From Isoperla grammatica (lineage: Eukaryota > Arthropoda > Insecta > Plecoptera > Perlodidae): a DNA stretch of 64,000 nt. The position numbers were made by a program, and so were the translations under genes. The notes beneath the pieces are model-generated. The model searched no databases and had not been told where the DNA came from. It saw only the letters and a program-made list of their open reading frames with translations. Shown in pieces: positions 22,501-29,800 of the stretch (position 1 is the stretch's first letter; each line of letters starts with the position of its first letter). The DNA is taken from NCBI GenBank assembly GCA_945910005.1, contig OX246738.1:26761303-26825302 (forward strand), written 5' to 3'.

Positions 22501-23859
22501 ATCAATCGGCGGTGACGTCACAAGTAATGTCCAAATACTTATACATGCGACTTGACTTTGCAAAAAAGAATAAGTAGGCTACTAGAACTAAGATTAAAGG
22601 GGCACACTAGTTCTAGGCCTAGGGTTGGAATTCATAGTCGGCCCCTACACCTAGGGGCGCCCATTGTTGCTAAGGTAACAATTGTTTCCATGTTATTTCC
22701 CATAAACAAAACAAATCCATAGCAACAATGGGTGCCCCTAGGTGTAGGGGCCGACTATGAATTCCAACCTAGGTCTTTTTCATGGGGCAAGAGAAATCCT
22801 TAATTGGCACCGCGTGTTAATAACATCTTGAAACTTTGTTATTACTGGCAACACTGGAGCTAGAACAAGACCCAGACCTCGACAAAGTCCTAGAACTAGA
22901 CCAAAAACAAGATTTACCATCTAGAATCATATTCGGACACAACCTAGGCCTAGACTCTAACCTGTAACTATACCAAATCAATTTTGGACCGAAATTACAT
23001 CCATTTCTGCCAAGAACGATTACATATATCTTATTATCGTTCCTGGCGTATGGTCGTAATTTCGGTTTGAAATTGATTAGGCAGTTACAGAACAGGGGTT
23101 CTTGGCTTATTCCTAACTGTGACTTACCTGTCCATCGACCAACATGAAGACGTCTTGGGAGTACAGAACAAGCCAAATCTAACCTTGAACCAAAAGACCT
23201 TCCAGTTGGCAGAGCAAAACCTTGTGCTTTAGACTAAGAAGAAAGCTAACAAAGAGTTAAATAAATTCTGTACCAAGAGCAATTTAGGCCTAGGCCCTAG
23301 GCCTTGCACCCTAGGCACTAGGCCTAGGACTTAAAAAGTAACATGTCCACAATAGACACACAGCTTACTCTACCCATAAGCTTAGTAGGATAGCAAAACC
23401 ATAGGGTAGGCCTAGGCCTAGGCCTATGGACTAAAGTAGGGGCCTTCCGCCTTGGACCCTGGGGCGTAGGTCTAGGGTAGGCCTAGCCTAGGCCTAGGCC
23501 TAGGCCTAGGAAGAATTTCGGTTCACTTTTGGACGTATAGGCCTAGGCCCTAGGCTTGTCTTTCGTCTAGGTCTAGGCCTAGCGTAGGCCTACTCAAAAC
23601 CCGCTTAAAGGGAGAAAATGCTAGGCCTAGGCTTAGGGATAGGTCTAGGCCTAGGCCTAAGTAGGCCTAGGGCCTAGGCCTAGCCTAGGGCATTGTTTTG
23701 ACTTACCTCAAACAGCTGCAACAAGAGTTTGACATACAGCCTTCGAACTCCTAGAGATTTCCCAATTGAAGCCAAAAATATTATTGATAGTAAAAACATC
23801 AAAAATGGTGTCACTAGTAATGACGATGACACTGTCAAAAATGTAGTAAGCAAGGCCAT
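1373..23859 (-). CDS. Gpat4: Glycerol-3-phosphate acyltransferase, GPAT3/4 type (whole gene in window; C-terminal exon missing)
   Basis: Encodes the ER/lipid-droplet enzyme that transfers an acyl group from acyl-CoA to glycerol-3-phosphate to make lysophosphatidate, the entry step of phospholipid and triacylglycerol synthesis. Coding exons on the minus strand are 23707-23859, 15698-15961, 15117-15254, 14021-14155, then 11287-11523 or 8915-9148, then 3817-3932, 2838-3083 and 1373-1477. All have GT-AG borders and matching phases, giving about 464 residues before the missing end. Visible family marks are a hydrophobic N-terminus, SWNLL.RTN followed by RYFFLLPLR, the HX4D block (NHTSPIDV), WFERSEVKDR, FPEGTCINN, YPVAIKYDP and SWAIVCDVWYLPPM. 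The last exon, which should begin after LVDLMW, is not found and must lie left of base 1. The unusual feature is two full versions of exon 5. The identity is firm; GPAT3 versus GPAT4 cannot be split by eye. Confidence 0.95.
1478..2837. other. GPAT intron 7
   Basis: Holds a CAGTGTTGGGCAGGAAC hAT-type terminus starting at 1605 and the hAT-like element at 1934-2613. The remainder (2614-2837) is AT-rich with nothing recognised. Confidence 0.6.
1934..2613. mobile_element. Non-autonomous hAT-like element (680 bp)
   Basis: Begins TAGGGATGG and ends CCATCTCTA, with ATCGATA-rich subterminal repeats. It is flanked by ATAACATT (1926-1933) and ATAATATT (2614-2621), a 7/8 match to an 8-bp target duplication. 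No transposase frame is visible. It sits in GPAT intron 7. Confidence 0.65.
2838..3083 (-). CDS. Gpat4: GPAT exon 7 (motifs III and IV)
   Basis: 246 bases from TTCACAG|ACTTCG to GTCTG|GTAAGA. It completes the split Arg codon and encodes LRQHVSDPNNPPILIFPEGT, then CINNTSVMQFKKGSFEVGG, YPVAIKYDPKFGDAFWNSS and SWAIVCDVW. FPEGT is the glycerol-phosphate-binding motif III and YPVAIKYDP is motif IV. Confidence 0.97.
3084..3816. other. GPAT intron 6
   Basis: Contains an isolated foldback terminus at about 3473-3560 made of AAGTTCC repeats and ending AACTTACCCAACTCTG. It resembles the terminus at 1605 but has a different flank, so it is a separate copy rather than the partner end. Otherwise AT-rich and unremarkable. 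Confidence 0.5.
3817..3932 (-). CDS. Gpat4: GPAT exon 6 (acyltransferase motif II region)
   Basis: 116 bases, starting in phase 0 after TTGTAG and ending AGAAG|GTAAGT with two bases of a split Arg codon. It encodes IGQRHGGFLGLLQRALARAS followed by PQIWFERSEVKDREAVAR, the WFERSE...KDR core of GPAT3/4. Confidence 0.94.
5198..5882. mobile_element. Non-autonomous hAT-like element (685 bp) with perfect 8-bp TSD
   Basis: Left end TAGAGGTGTTTGT and right end ACAAACCCCTCTA are near-perfect inverted repeats. CTTATAAG flanks both sides (5190-5197 and 5883-5890), an exact 8-bp target duplication. The interior is rich in CGCGAAA words and carries no transposase. Confidence 0.85.
6976..7950. mobile_element. 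TIR element (about 975 bp) with a second element nested in it
   Basis: The inverted termini are AGCTTCGTTTCTTTGTCCTG at 6976 and its complement ending at 7950 (22 bp perfect). The interior has related CTGCA-rich sequence on both sides of the insertion at 7190-7650. No clear target duplication was found and no transposase is seen. Confidence 0.65.
7190..7650. mobile_element. Nested hAT-like element (461 bp)
   Basis: Starts TAGGGATGACTTCGGAT and ends ATCCGAAGTCATCCCTATA, with subterminal AACCGGTTC repeats on both arms. GTTGAGAA lies directly on both sides (7182-7189 and 7651-7658), an exact 8-bp duplication. It is inserted in the element 6976-7950. Confidence 0.78.
8230..8396. repeat. Near-perfect 68-bp inverted repeat (hairpin)
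   Basis: Arms 8230-8297 and 8329-8396 are complementary over 68 bases with a single mismatch, separated by a 31-base loop. There is no obvious TIR-type terminus or target duplication. It lies in the intron just downstream (in transcription) of alternative exon 5b. Confidence 0.9.
8915..9148 (-). CDS. Gpat4: GPAT alternative exon 5b (canonical version of catalytic motif I)
   Basis: 78 codons, phase 0 to 0, from TTGCAG|GTGATG to TCATTG|GTAGGT. It encodes VMWLTICTAVVGYIKEGPFK... through RPKCGICVANHTSPIDV to CDNLYSL. The HTSPID catalytic block is the family consensus. One Gly of the usual GGICVAN is missing compared with exon 5a and vertebrate GPATs, but the frame is intact. It lies 2.1 kb downstream of exon 5a in transcription order. 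Confidence 0.92.
9149..11286. other. GPAT intron between exons 5a and 5b
   Basis: 2.1 kb of AT-rich sequence holding the AAAT microsatellite at 10370-10502. A 109-codon frame at 9428-9757 (minus) is low-complexity with no homology that I recognise. Nothing else is supported. Confidence 0.6.
10370..10502. repeat. (AAAT)n microsatellite
   Basis: About 33 near-perfect tandem copies of AAAT/ATAA, with one missing base near 10421. It lies in the intron between the two alternative exons. Confidence 0.97.
11287..11523 (-). CDS. Gpat4: GPAT alternative exon 5a (divergent version of catalytic motif I)
   Basis: 79 codons, phase 0 to 0, from TTCCAG|GTAGCTTGG to GCGTTG|GTGAGT. It encodes VAWMITTTFFLSFLPKGRLK... 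through RPERGGVCVANHTTPYDV to STENVFAL, exactly the length of the equivalent human segment. The catalytic HX4D is kept (H-T-T-P-Y-D), but the usual SPID is TPYD. It is homologous to exon 5b, roughly 35-40% identical by eye. Both fit the same slot between exons 4 and 6, so they are likely mutually exclusive. Confidence 0.88.
12398..12765. mobile_element. TTAA-bounded foldback MITE (368 bp)
   Basis: TTAA at 12394-12397 and at 12766-12769 bound an element whose two halves form long inverted arms of about 130 bases. Left CGGGACTGGGTATTAAAACC pairs with right GGTTTTCATACCCATTCCC, and further inward CTTCCAAATATTGAAAAAGT pairs with its complement. TTAA target use is the mark of piggyBac-type transposition. 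Confidence 0.75.
12770..13504. mobile_element. TTAA-bounded element with 17-bp TIRs (735 bp)
   Basis: AGGGGTTCTCACCCGCT (12770-12786) and its exact complement (13488-13504) are bounded by TTAA at 12766-12769 and 13505-13508. It shares its left TTAA with the neighbouring MITE. The interior has a CT microsatellite at about 13057-13082. Two overlapping open frames of 140 and 90 codons do not look like a transposase. Probably a non-autonomous piggyBac-like element. Confidence 0.78.
14021..14155 (-). CDS. Gpat4: GPAT exon 4 (membrane segments)
   Basis: 45 codons, phase 0 to 0, from TTTCAG|TCATGG to GGG|GTCAGT. It encodes SWNLLTRTNRQYEFISWRLT followed by a hydrophobic segment ending LLPLRITICFIG, a strongly conserved piece of GPAT3/4. 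Confidence 0.95.
14156..15116. other. GPAT intron 3
   Basis: Contains a solo hAT-like terminus, CAGTGGCTCTCAACCTTTTA, starting at about 14754, with no matching right end. The rest is AT-rich. Confidence 0.5.
15117..15254 (-). CDS. Gpat4: GPAT exon 3
   Basis: 46 codons, phase 0 to 0, starting after TTCCAG and ending AAG|GTGAGC. It encodes GLPRRPSFETF... to AGVEAIIEDQVTHRFEAEEL, matching the KKGLEAIVEDEVTQRFSSEEL region of vertebrate GPAT3. Confidence 0.93.
15255..15697. other. GPAT intron 2
   Basis: 443 bases of AT-rich intron; nothing recognised in it. Confidence 0.7.
15698..15961 (-). CDS. Gpat4: GPAT exon 2 (variable cytosolic linker)
   Basis: 88 codons, phase 0 to 0, from TTTTAG|TATGGA to CGCAT|GTATGT. 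It begins YGRQHIEIAQKD and continues with a polar, Glu/Asn-rich segment ending EEDDIEVSH. This fits the poorly conserved stretch after the first membrane segment in GPAT3/4. The open frame extends upstream of the ATG seen at 15839-15841, so that ATG is internal. Confidence 0.82.
16031..16517. mobile_element. TIR element with CAGTGACTG subrepeats (487 bp)
   Basis: GGGCTGCGTACCAACT (16031) and its complement (ending 16517) form the termini. Both arms carry many copies of CAGTCACTG/CAGTGACTG and GTACCAG in both orientations, so the arms fold into several local stems. No clear target duplication and no coding frame. Confidence 0.7.
16940..17230 (+). pseudogene. LINE 3'-end fragment (C-terminus of reverse transcriptase ORF)
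   Basis: The frame from about 16960 encodes ERRNATWEEVNQERWWEDRK and ends after an acidic EEEESEEEEPEE stretch. A Trp/Arg-rich W.EV...R...DR..W ending is typical of the C-terminus of some non-LTR retrotransposon polyproteins. It is followed by a short 3' UTR and an A-rich tail (A13 run near 17216). Only the 3' end remains, as expected of a 5'-truncated insertion. Confidence 0.6.
17416..17766. mobile_element. Palindromic foldback element (351 bp) with exact 8-bp TSD and (CCTAA)n centre
   Basis: TGAGAACC occurs at 17408-17415 and 17767-17774, an exact target duplication. The two halves are inverted copies of about 150 bases, each with several GGAACAACGCCGAATC repeats. The centre (about 17563-17597) is a run of CCTAA pentamers. 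No coding capacity. hAT-like by TSD length. Confidence 0.85.
17832..17974. mobile_element. MITE (143 bp) with TAA duplication
   Basis: TGCCCGGTTCCCATGCTTTT and its near-complement CAT...CCGGGCA are flanked by TAA on both sides (17829-17831 and 17975-17977). A 3-bp T(A/T)A target is typical of PIF/Harbinger-like elements. Confidence 0.78.
18190..18340. repeat. TGACTGACTGACTC / CCAGCTCAAACCC repeat-like segment
   Basis: Contains TGACTGACTGACTCATAAAC, then CCAGCTCAAACCCTAGGGAC and a GTGAAATTTGAAGG motif. The organisation looks like a conserved dispersed repeat, but there is no second copy in the window. I cannot assign it to a class. Confidence 0.35.
18651..18803. mobile_element. MITE with AAGGTCC...CTTACAAT termini (about 150 bp)
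   Basis: The left end TAAGGTCCAGTCTTACAATG and a right end complementary to it (ATTGTAAGACCGGTCCTTA) bound it. A partial copy of its left half occurs inverted at 56530-56612, sharing TTGTTTTCTCCATGGCAACC, so it belongs to a dispersed family. Confidence 0.72.
20242..20350 (+). repeat. Dispersed 109-bp repeat, copy 1
   Basis: From TCGCTCACTCGTCGATGGTG to GAGTGGGTAGACTCTAAAA. A copy over 90% identical by eye lies at 49234-49342 in the same orientation. It contains the palindrome CTTTAAATTAAAG and a CCCACT...AGTGGG stem. No TIRs or coding frame. Confidence 0.85.
20408..21887. mobile_element. DNA transposon remnant with 24-bp TIRs (1.48 kb)
   Basis: GGGTAAGGGAACTGGTTGTG is repeated inverted at 21887, flanked by TA on both sides. 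GATCCACAAC words recur just inside both ends and at about 20625 and 20765, as subterminal repeats do. The interior carries a broken protein remnant at 20944-21170 on the minus strand and an unidentified 80-codon open frame at 20611-20853 on the plus strand. TA target use fits Tc1/mariner-like and some other superfamilies; the family is not assigned. Confidence 0.78.
20944..21170 (-). pseudogene. Frameshifted transposon-protein remnant (KGWRWPEEPD...WYPDEDV)
   Basis: The minus-strand frame reads VRISVMVMSSHKGWRWPEEP followed by WYPDEDVIKKI and ARGICEIPEI. This looks like a small domain common in transposon-associated proteins of invertebrates, a recollection I cannot verify here. The upstream part (YEEEFFPGTIIE) is in the neighbouring frame, and the break lies in a 9-base A run at about 21120-21130. 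It is interpreted as a decayed gene, and no function is claimed. Confidence 0.5.
22623..22769. mobile_element. MITE with GGTTGGAATTCATAGTCGGC termini (147 bp)
   Basis: The two arms of about 50 bases are almost perfect inverted repeats running from GGTTGGAATTCATAGTCG through CCCCTA to CCCATTGTTGCT. A second, larger family member lies at 52771-53117. Confidence 0.82.
23275..23695. repeat. TAGGCC-hexamer-rich block in the start of GPAT intron 1
   Basis: Over about 400 bases the palindromic word TAGGCCTA and its TAGGCC units recur dozens of times, interrupted by CCCTAGG variants. It begins 12 bases inside intron 1, directly after exon 1. Confidence 0.85.
23707..23859 (-). CDS. Gpat4: GPAT exon 1 (start codon, N-terminal membrane segment)
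   Basis: The start ATG (23857-23859) is the first Met after an in-frame TAG and has a good context (ACTATGG). The 51 residues run MALLTTFLTVSS... to RRLYVKLLLQLFE and include a long hydrophobic stretch, matching the FGIRKLYMK...F region of GPAT3/4. The exon ends in GAG|GTAAGT in phase 0. Overlapping ATGs in another frame give a 66-residue reading that has no family match and hits a stop before the donor. Confidence 0.88.
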
Positions 23860-26613
23860 AGTAAAGAACAGTGTGGAACATAAGGCCTATGCACAGCCAC
23901 CTGCCCACTTCGTCCGTCTGTCAAGAACTATCTTTTAAAACAGACGGAAAGCGCAAACACCAAACACGGCCAGTAAAGTCCGTATGCCACTACACGCGAC
24001 CCTCTCGTCTTCTTCTCGGCTCCATGTCCCTTGCCGACTGCCGCGCGGTAACGCGGACGTTTTGTGCAACGAGGTTCGGTAATTTTGTGCAACGAGGTTC
24101 GGTAAACCCTATATTACTGGTCTAAGGGTAAACCAGGTAAACTTCAAAGTTGACGAGTCCGGCTAAAGCCGCTTTCGTTTACCCGGCCAGAGCAATCTGT
24201 CAGTCCGCAAACCAAACCCGATCAGTAGCAGGTTACTCTGGTGCGTTCGGCAACTATGCCAGAGTTGAGAGTAACCCGGTTTTCTGACCCGATCACCAAA
24301 AAAGTGACCTGCCTCAGGAGCAGGGTAAGTTAGGTTTGGGCGGAAAATTCAAAATGTTATGATTCTGATGGTGGTGTTAAAAGTGGCTGTGGATGATGCA
24401 TGTAGATATTTGGGCGCAAAACCGTGTTTTTGAGTAGGCTATTAATGAATTTCAAAATTCAAAACAATTTGAAGGTTAGCATCCACAAGCCTCGATGTGG
24501 ATTGAAGGTGTATAGTTTTGAGGCAAAATCGTTCGAAAAGTTACAAAGTTACACCATAGTTACTGCAAAATATTTTTCTGAAACAAAATGGTGGCAAAAT
24601 GTGAGATATCCATATTTTTTTAAAGCTTTTTCCGATCACGAATATGTTCATGTTATGGCGATCTGATAAATGTTGGCAAAGTTACACAAAAATTACTCGA
24701 AAATTTATTTCTAAAACACAGTAACAGCAAAATATGAGGTGGCTATTTTATAGTAAATTTTTGTCCGGTCACGAATATACTAATGTAAACGCGATTTGAT
24801 ACATATTAGAGGCAGAAATTACATTTCTATTGCTGTCAAAAACTGTTAGTAACGGTGGCGGACCGCGGCGAAAACATGACAGCGAAAATCTTAGCAACGC
24901 ACATTGCACTGCATCTGATAATGTCGGGAAGTATAATAGCTATGGAAATTAGAAACATTTTTGCAATGCGCATTCTTGAATTGTTGTTAATTGTTGTTCG
25001 TATTAGCATTGAAATCTTTTCGCCAGAAAGTTCGTAGATATTGACGCGCTCGCTTATCAACGCGTCAAACAGAGCGTTTTCCTAGTATAGAGGAGCTTCA
25101 TTATTGCTAAGCCAAGTTTCAGAAATTAAAGTTACTTTATAACACAAGGAATTAAACTTGTTTCTTTGATAATCTAGGCATATTGGCTATAGATTCTATT
25201 AAATGTTTGTTTTAAATGTACAGTTGTTAACAGATTAGGTTATCTTCTTACCAATAATCATTTTTATGTATATGAAAATAATGTATCAAAAACTTAGAAG
25301 CCACAAATGTTTGTCTATGAAAGGTGTTATATTTTATATTGCATTGCAAAATTGCAAAAATTGAGTAGCAGTGATTTTTCGCAGTAATACTCGCATATTA
25401 TTGTAGCTTGCTAAATACTCGCTATAATTTACTGCATTTTCATATGTAGCGCGCTATCAGTCTCACTACCAAAAAAGTAACATAATAGTCTGTTCGTTCT
25501 GTCTACTCCAATGTGCTACTTGGTGCTACCAACTCCTATGACGTCATATGCCTTTGCTCCAACTCGCCTCCTGCAGTGCGGCTACAGAACGAACAGACCT
25601 AATACTACAAGTAGCGCGCTACGCTTTGGACCATCATCATATATTATTATATTGTGTACTTTAAATCAATAAAGGTAATAACTCATCAAGTAAATAACGC
25701 GTTAACAAACTTTTGTTACTTGATGTAATTCAAGAAATATTCCGGGACTTGGAAAATGAAACCTATAAATGATGTGTGTTTATTAGTATTACGTTTCTCT
25801 CACCTCAAAATGTTTCAATAAATTTATTTAAATTTGTAATAATTTATTATTGGCTATGTTATAAATTATAATGTAATATTGTTATAATCACTATATGATT
25901 TTAAATTTGACTCTTTCCTTTCAAAGTTCACAACACCATCATCAACAATCCGATATTCGAATACAACATTTTGTGTGACTGATTGCGTGAAACCAGACAC
26001 TAGAGTAGACCTACTGCAGAGCTACAGATAAGGCACACATACGATTTCATGTCATCTATCTAGAATTCGAGAAGAATAATAATATAATAATAGTATGGCC
26101 ATGCTCCTTTTTAAACATTGTTGATATAATTACTATGGCCACGTTTTTTTTTTTTTTTTTTTTGTTGGTGTATAGACATTGTTGATTTATCATTTGTTGG
26201 TGATTTTATCCAAGATATAATTCTGAAAATTTACTCACTTGTCCACATCGATGGCAAAAGAACGCTGTGACGCGAAAATATTTTTTCCGTTGGGAACTTA
26301 GGGAAGTGAGCAAAATTAGTGCAAAATTTGGTGTATACCTTTATTCATTAACGATCTGTACGGGCCATACGCCGATCCATACGCACCATCCGATCGGGAT
26401 GAAATTTGAAATGGATCGTCTCATGGTGAAAACCCACCGATTAAAGACAATTTTAGGTTTCCATCTATTATGGTTTTGCGTCGGCAACAAAGTGCACTTC
26501 AAGGTGTGCCTGTGCAGTAAGAGTCGCGTAGTGGAAGCGTCACGTGGCCTGGCCCGGCGCGGATGGTAATAATAGCTTATCACTGTAATCTAAAAACTTG
26601 TTATTTGTTTGTT
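23860..26613. other. GPAT 5' flank and intergenic region
   Basis: 23860-24060 is relatively GC-rich and is the likely 5' UTR/promoter of GPAT. A 23-base unit starting TTTTGTGCAACGAGG is tandemly duplicated exactly at 24060-24105. 25446-25620 holds TAGCGCGCTA motifs around a small inverted repeat (AGTCTGTTCGTTCTGT and its complement, about 25490-25602). A short sequence at 25047-25095 resembles 13587-13641. 26387-26570 matches 37442-37620. No gene seen. Confidence 0.6.
26387..26570 (+). repeat. Dispersed repeat, copy 1 (CATCCGATCGGGATGAAATT)
   Basis: A stretch of about 180 bases from CATCCGATCGGG through TTTGAAATGG, AACCCACCGATTAAA and TATTATGGTTTTGC to GGCCCGGCG is shared with 37442-37620. 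Similar GTTGGTGTATAGACA sequence is also found near both copies (26163 and, inverted, 37868). Confidence 0.8.
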
Positions 26614-26618
26614 GGATT

Positions 26619-26863
26619 TGATGAAATAAACTGATGAAAACTGCTTTTAAATAACACGTAAAGTTATTTTATTCAACAATTTAACTTCATGAGAACAATC
26701 TCTACATTTTGTGTAATGTTTACTATGCAGTTGCTAGGGACAAGCAAAATCAACAAACTAAATAGAATCATTGTTGTCCAAGTGCTTTGCAAATACTTGA
26801 AGGCAAAGCCACTTGGATTATTCCAAACCACTTGAAGAGTGATATAGCGCACTTTCTCCAACA
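26619..26863 (-). repeat. 3' LTR of the copia element
   Basis: 245 bp, TGATGAAATAAACTG to TTTCTCCAACA on the plus strand. Same sequence as the 5' LTR by reading. Confidence 0.97.
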
Positions 26864-26874
26864 CCCCTTCTCGC
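26864..26874 (-). promoter_or_regulatory. Polypurine tract
   Basis: On the minus strand GCGAGAAGGGG sits directly before the 3' LTR and just after the gag-pol stop. This is the expected plus-strand priming site for LTR retrotransposons. Confidence 0.8.
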
Positions 26875-26879
26875 TATGT

Positions 26880-29800
26880 TCACTCGTCGCTAAACACTAG
26901 CTGAGCTTGCGAGGCAAAACGATTCAAAAGTTCTTTGGACACGGGCTTCGTAAACATGTCCGCAGTCATGTACTCCGTAGGACAATACTCCGCCTCGATG
27001 ATCCCTTGCTCTCGTAGGTCTCTGATTAGATGATGCCTGACATCGATATGCTTTGTTCTGGCACTGCAACGATCAGACTTGATCAAATGAATGCAGCCTT
27101 GGTTGTCCTCGTAAATTGGTGTAGCACCCACAGCTGGTGCTCCGATGTCTTCCAGCAGTTGACGTAACCATAGCAACTCTTGGCAAGCATGTGCAGCCGC
27201 AACATACTCTGCCTCGGTGGACGACAATGCAACGATTGTCTGTTTTCTGCTTGACCACGATACGGTGCTCTCGCCCAGTTGAAAAATGTATCCACTAGTC
27301 GATTTCCGGTCAATCTTGTCACCAGCCCAGTCAGCATCCACGTACCCTTGCAGCTCGATCTTGCTTCTTGCTGACAGACGCAGTTTGGCATTGATGGTTC
27401 CAGCCAGGTAACGCATTACCCGCTTCACCGACTTCCAGTCTCGTTCTGTGGGTGACTCCACACGACGACTCAGGAAACTGACTGCTACCGCAATGTCCGG
27501 TCTTGACACTGTAGCAATGTACAGAAGTGATCCAATTACTTGACGATACTTCTTGTTATTTGGCAACATGGCACTTGGTTCTTCCACTGTAGATAAATAA
27601 TTTGTTTCCATTGGCGTGGCCGATGGCTTCGTCTCCAACATTCCTTGCTCTTCTAATAACTGAGCTATCTTGGTTCGTTGATGGATGAGAAATGAACCGT
27701 CTGCTTCTCGCTCTATCTGGATCCCCAAATAGTGAGCTACTTCACCCAAGTCCTTGGTCGTAAAGTGCTCGTTTAGTTGCGTGCAAATGCCCAGCACGAC
27801 ACCTGCAGATTCTCCTGCAACCAGCAGATCATCTACATATATTAGCACGTATGTAGTGCTACCAGAAGCTTCCTTTTTCATAAACAAACATGGATCTGCT
27901 TTTCCGGACACGAAACCCAGGCTGGCCAACGCTTCGGTGGCCTTCCTGTTCCATGCACGAGCAGATTGTTTTAGCCCATAAATGCTGTGCTTTAAGCGCA
28001 ACACCATATGCTCAAGACCAGGTTCCACGAAACCAGGGGGCTGTTCCATATACAGCTCCTCCTCTAGGTCTCCATTTAGATAGGCTGATTTAACATCAAG
28101 GTGCCGTACATGAAGTTGGCGAATGGCCGCCACACTCAATAGCACACGTACTGTCTCATGCTTGACTACCGGCGCGAATGTCTCGTCGTAGTCCTCCCCA
28201 TAGCGCTGCGAGAATCCTCTCGCCACTAGCCGCGCTTTGTAAGTGTGTACTTCACCCTTGGCATCCAGTTTTGCCTTGAATACCCACTTTGATGATATGG
28301 CTGAGCGTCCTGGAGGGAGTTTAGCTAGCTGCCACACTCCACGTTCCATAAGAGATGACATCTCCTCCTCAGCTGCCGACACCCAGATCTTCTTTTCACG
28401 TTCAGGTAACTCCATTACTTGTTTCCACGAGGAAGGCTCACGAACATGTTTCACTTTGACCTTGTAGGAAAGCTTCCTTGGTGGAATCCCTTTGTTTTGT
28501 CTCTGTGATCGACGTGGTCGTGGAGGAACAACCTGCTGATCGCCGGCAGTTACTTCTGTTGCTTTAGGCTCTTGCCGAGTCAACTCAGTGACCTCCTCTG
28601 AGTCCACCTCAGTGTCTTCATGAACGCTGACGAAGTTCTCATCCGCCACCCCTTCTGGCTGAAAACTGATTTCACAATCTTCCTTAATAATGTGTGGGTC
28701 GTCCTTCTCGATGATGCGTACTGAACGACTTATCCAAATCTTGTTGGTGTTTGGATCCAACAGGCGATAACCTTTAGTGGCGGTGTCATAACCAATGAGC
28801 ACGCCCAGGATGGCCTTGTCATCCCATTTCTTGCGTTTTTGTTTTGGGACAAGCGAATATACTTTGGACCCAAAAACTCTGATGTGACTTATGTCGGGCT
28901 TGATACCATCCCAAAGTTCGCTTGGTGTCTTGTCTACACTTCGGCTCGGTAGACGATTTTGAAGGTACGCCGCAGCGCACACTGCTTCTCCCCAAAATCT
29001 CTCAGCAAGTTCAGCATCCAATAACATGCATTTTGCCATCTCAACTAAAGAGCGATTCTTTCTTTCTGCCACACCATTTTGCTGAGGTGTGTACGGCACC
29101 GTAAACTGGTGCTGAATTCCCTCATTTTTAAAGAAATTCTTTAGATCCTTGTTGACGTACTCTTTTCCATTGTCAGTACGAAACATAGTGGGCCTGTGTC
29201 CGTACTTAGTTCGAACCATAGCAACGTACTCTTTTACAACATCTGCTGCTTCATCCTTGGACTTCAGCAGACGAACGAACGTGAAACGTGAGTAATCGTC
29301 AACAAACGTAATCATGTACCGATTACCGCTTGGCGTTGTGGTAGGCATTGGTCCACAGACGTCGCTATGCACTAATTCACTTGGCCTGGTGGCTCTGGTC
29401 TCGCTAGTTGGGAATGGCAGTTCAGCTAACTTCCCCTTAATGCAGCAGTCACAGTCCACCTGTGCATCACATTTACCAATGTGGATGCCTAGAGCTAGTC
29501 CCTCTGTCAACAGCTTCTTAATCGCAGCTGGGTCCCGATGACCCAAGCGACGGTGCCATCGGTGCATGCACTCTTCACTGCGTGCACTCAACGCTGCTTC
29601 GTTGCCTGTCTTGCACTTCAGCCTAAATAGTGTCCCGTCCAGTTCAGCTATTGCTATTGCGGCCGTCTTGTAGATTATCTTGCACGTGGCGCCCTCGAAC
29701 GTCACCTTGTACCCACTACGAGTTGCACATTGAACCGATAACAGCCCGCCATCAAGTTCTGGAACGTACAGAACATCCTTAAGGTATATTTGTTCCACCT

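Larger units (their letters stand above)
15962..23706. other. GPAT intron 1 (7.7 kb)
   Basis: The long first intron is almost entirely mobile DNA: elements at 16031, 16940, 17416, 17832, 18651, 20408 and 22623, plus a TAGGCC-rich block beside exon 1. No exon-like open frame with family similarity was found in it. Confidence 0.7.
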
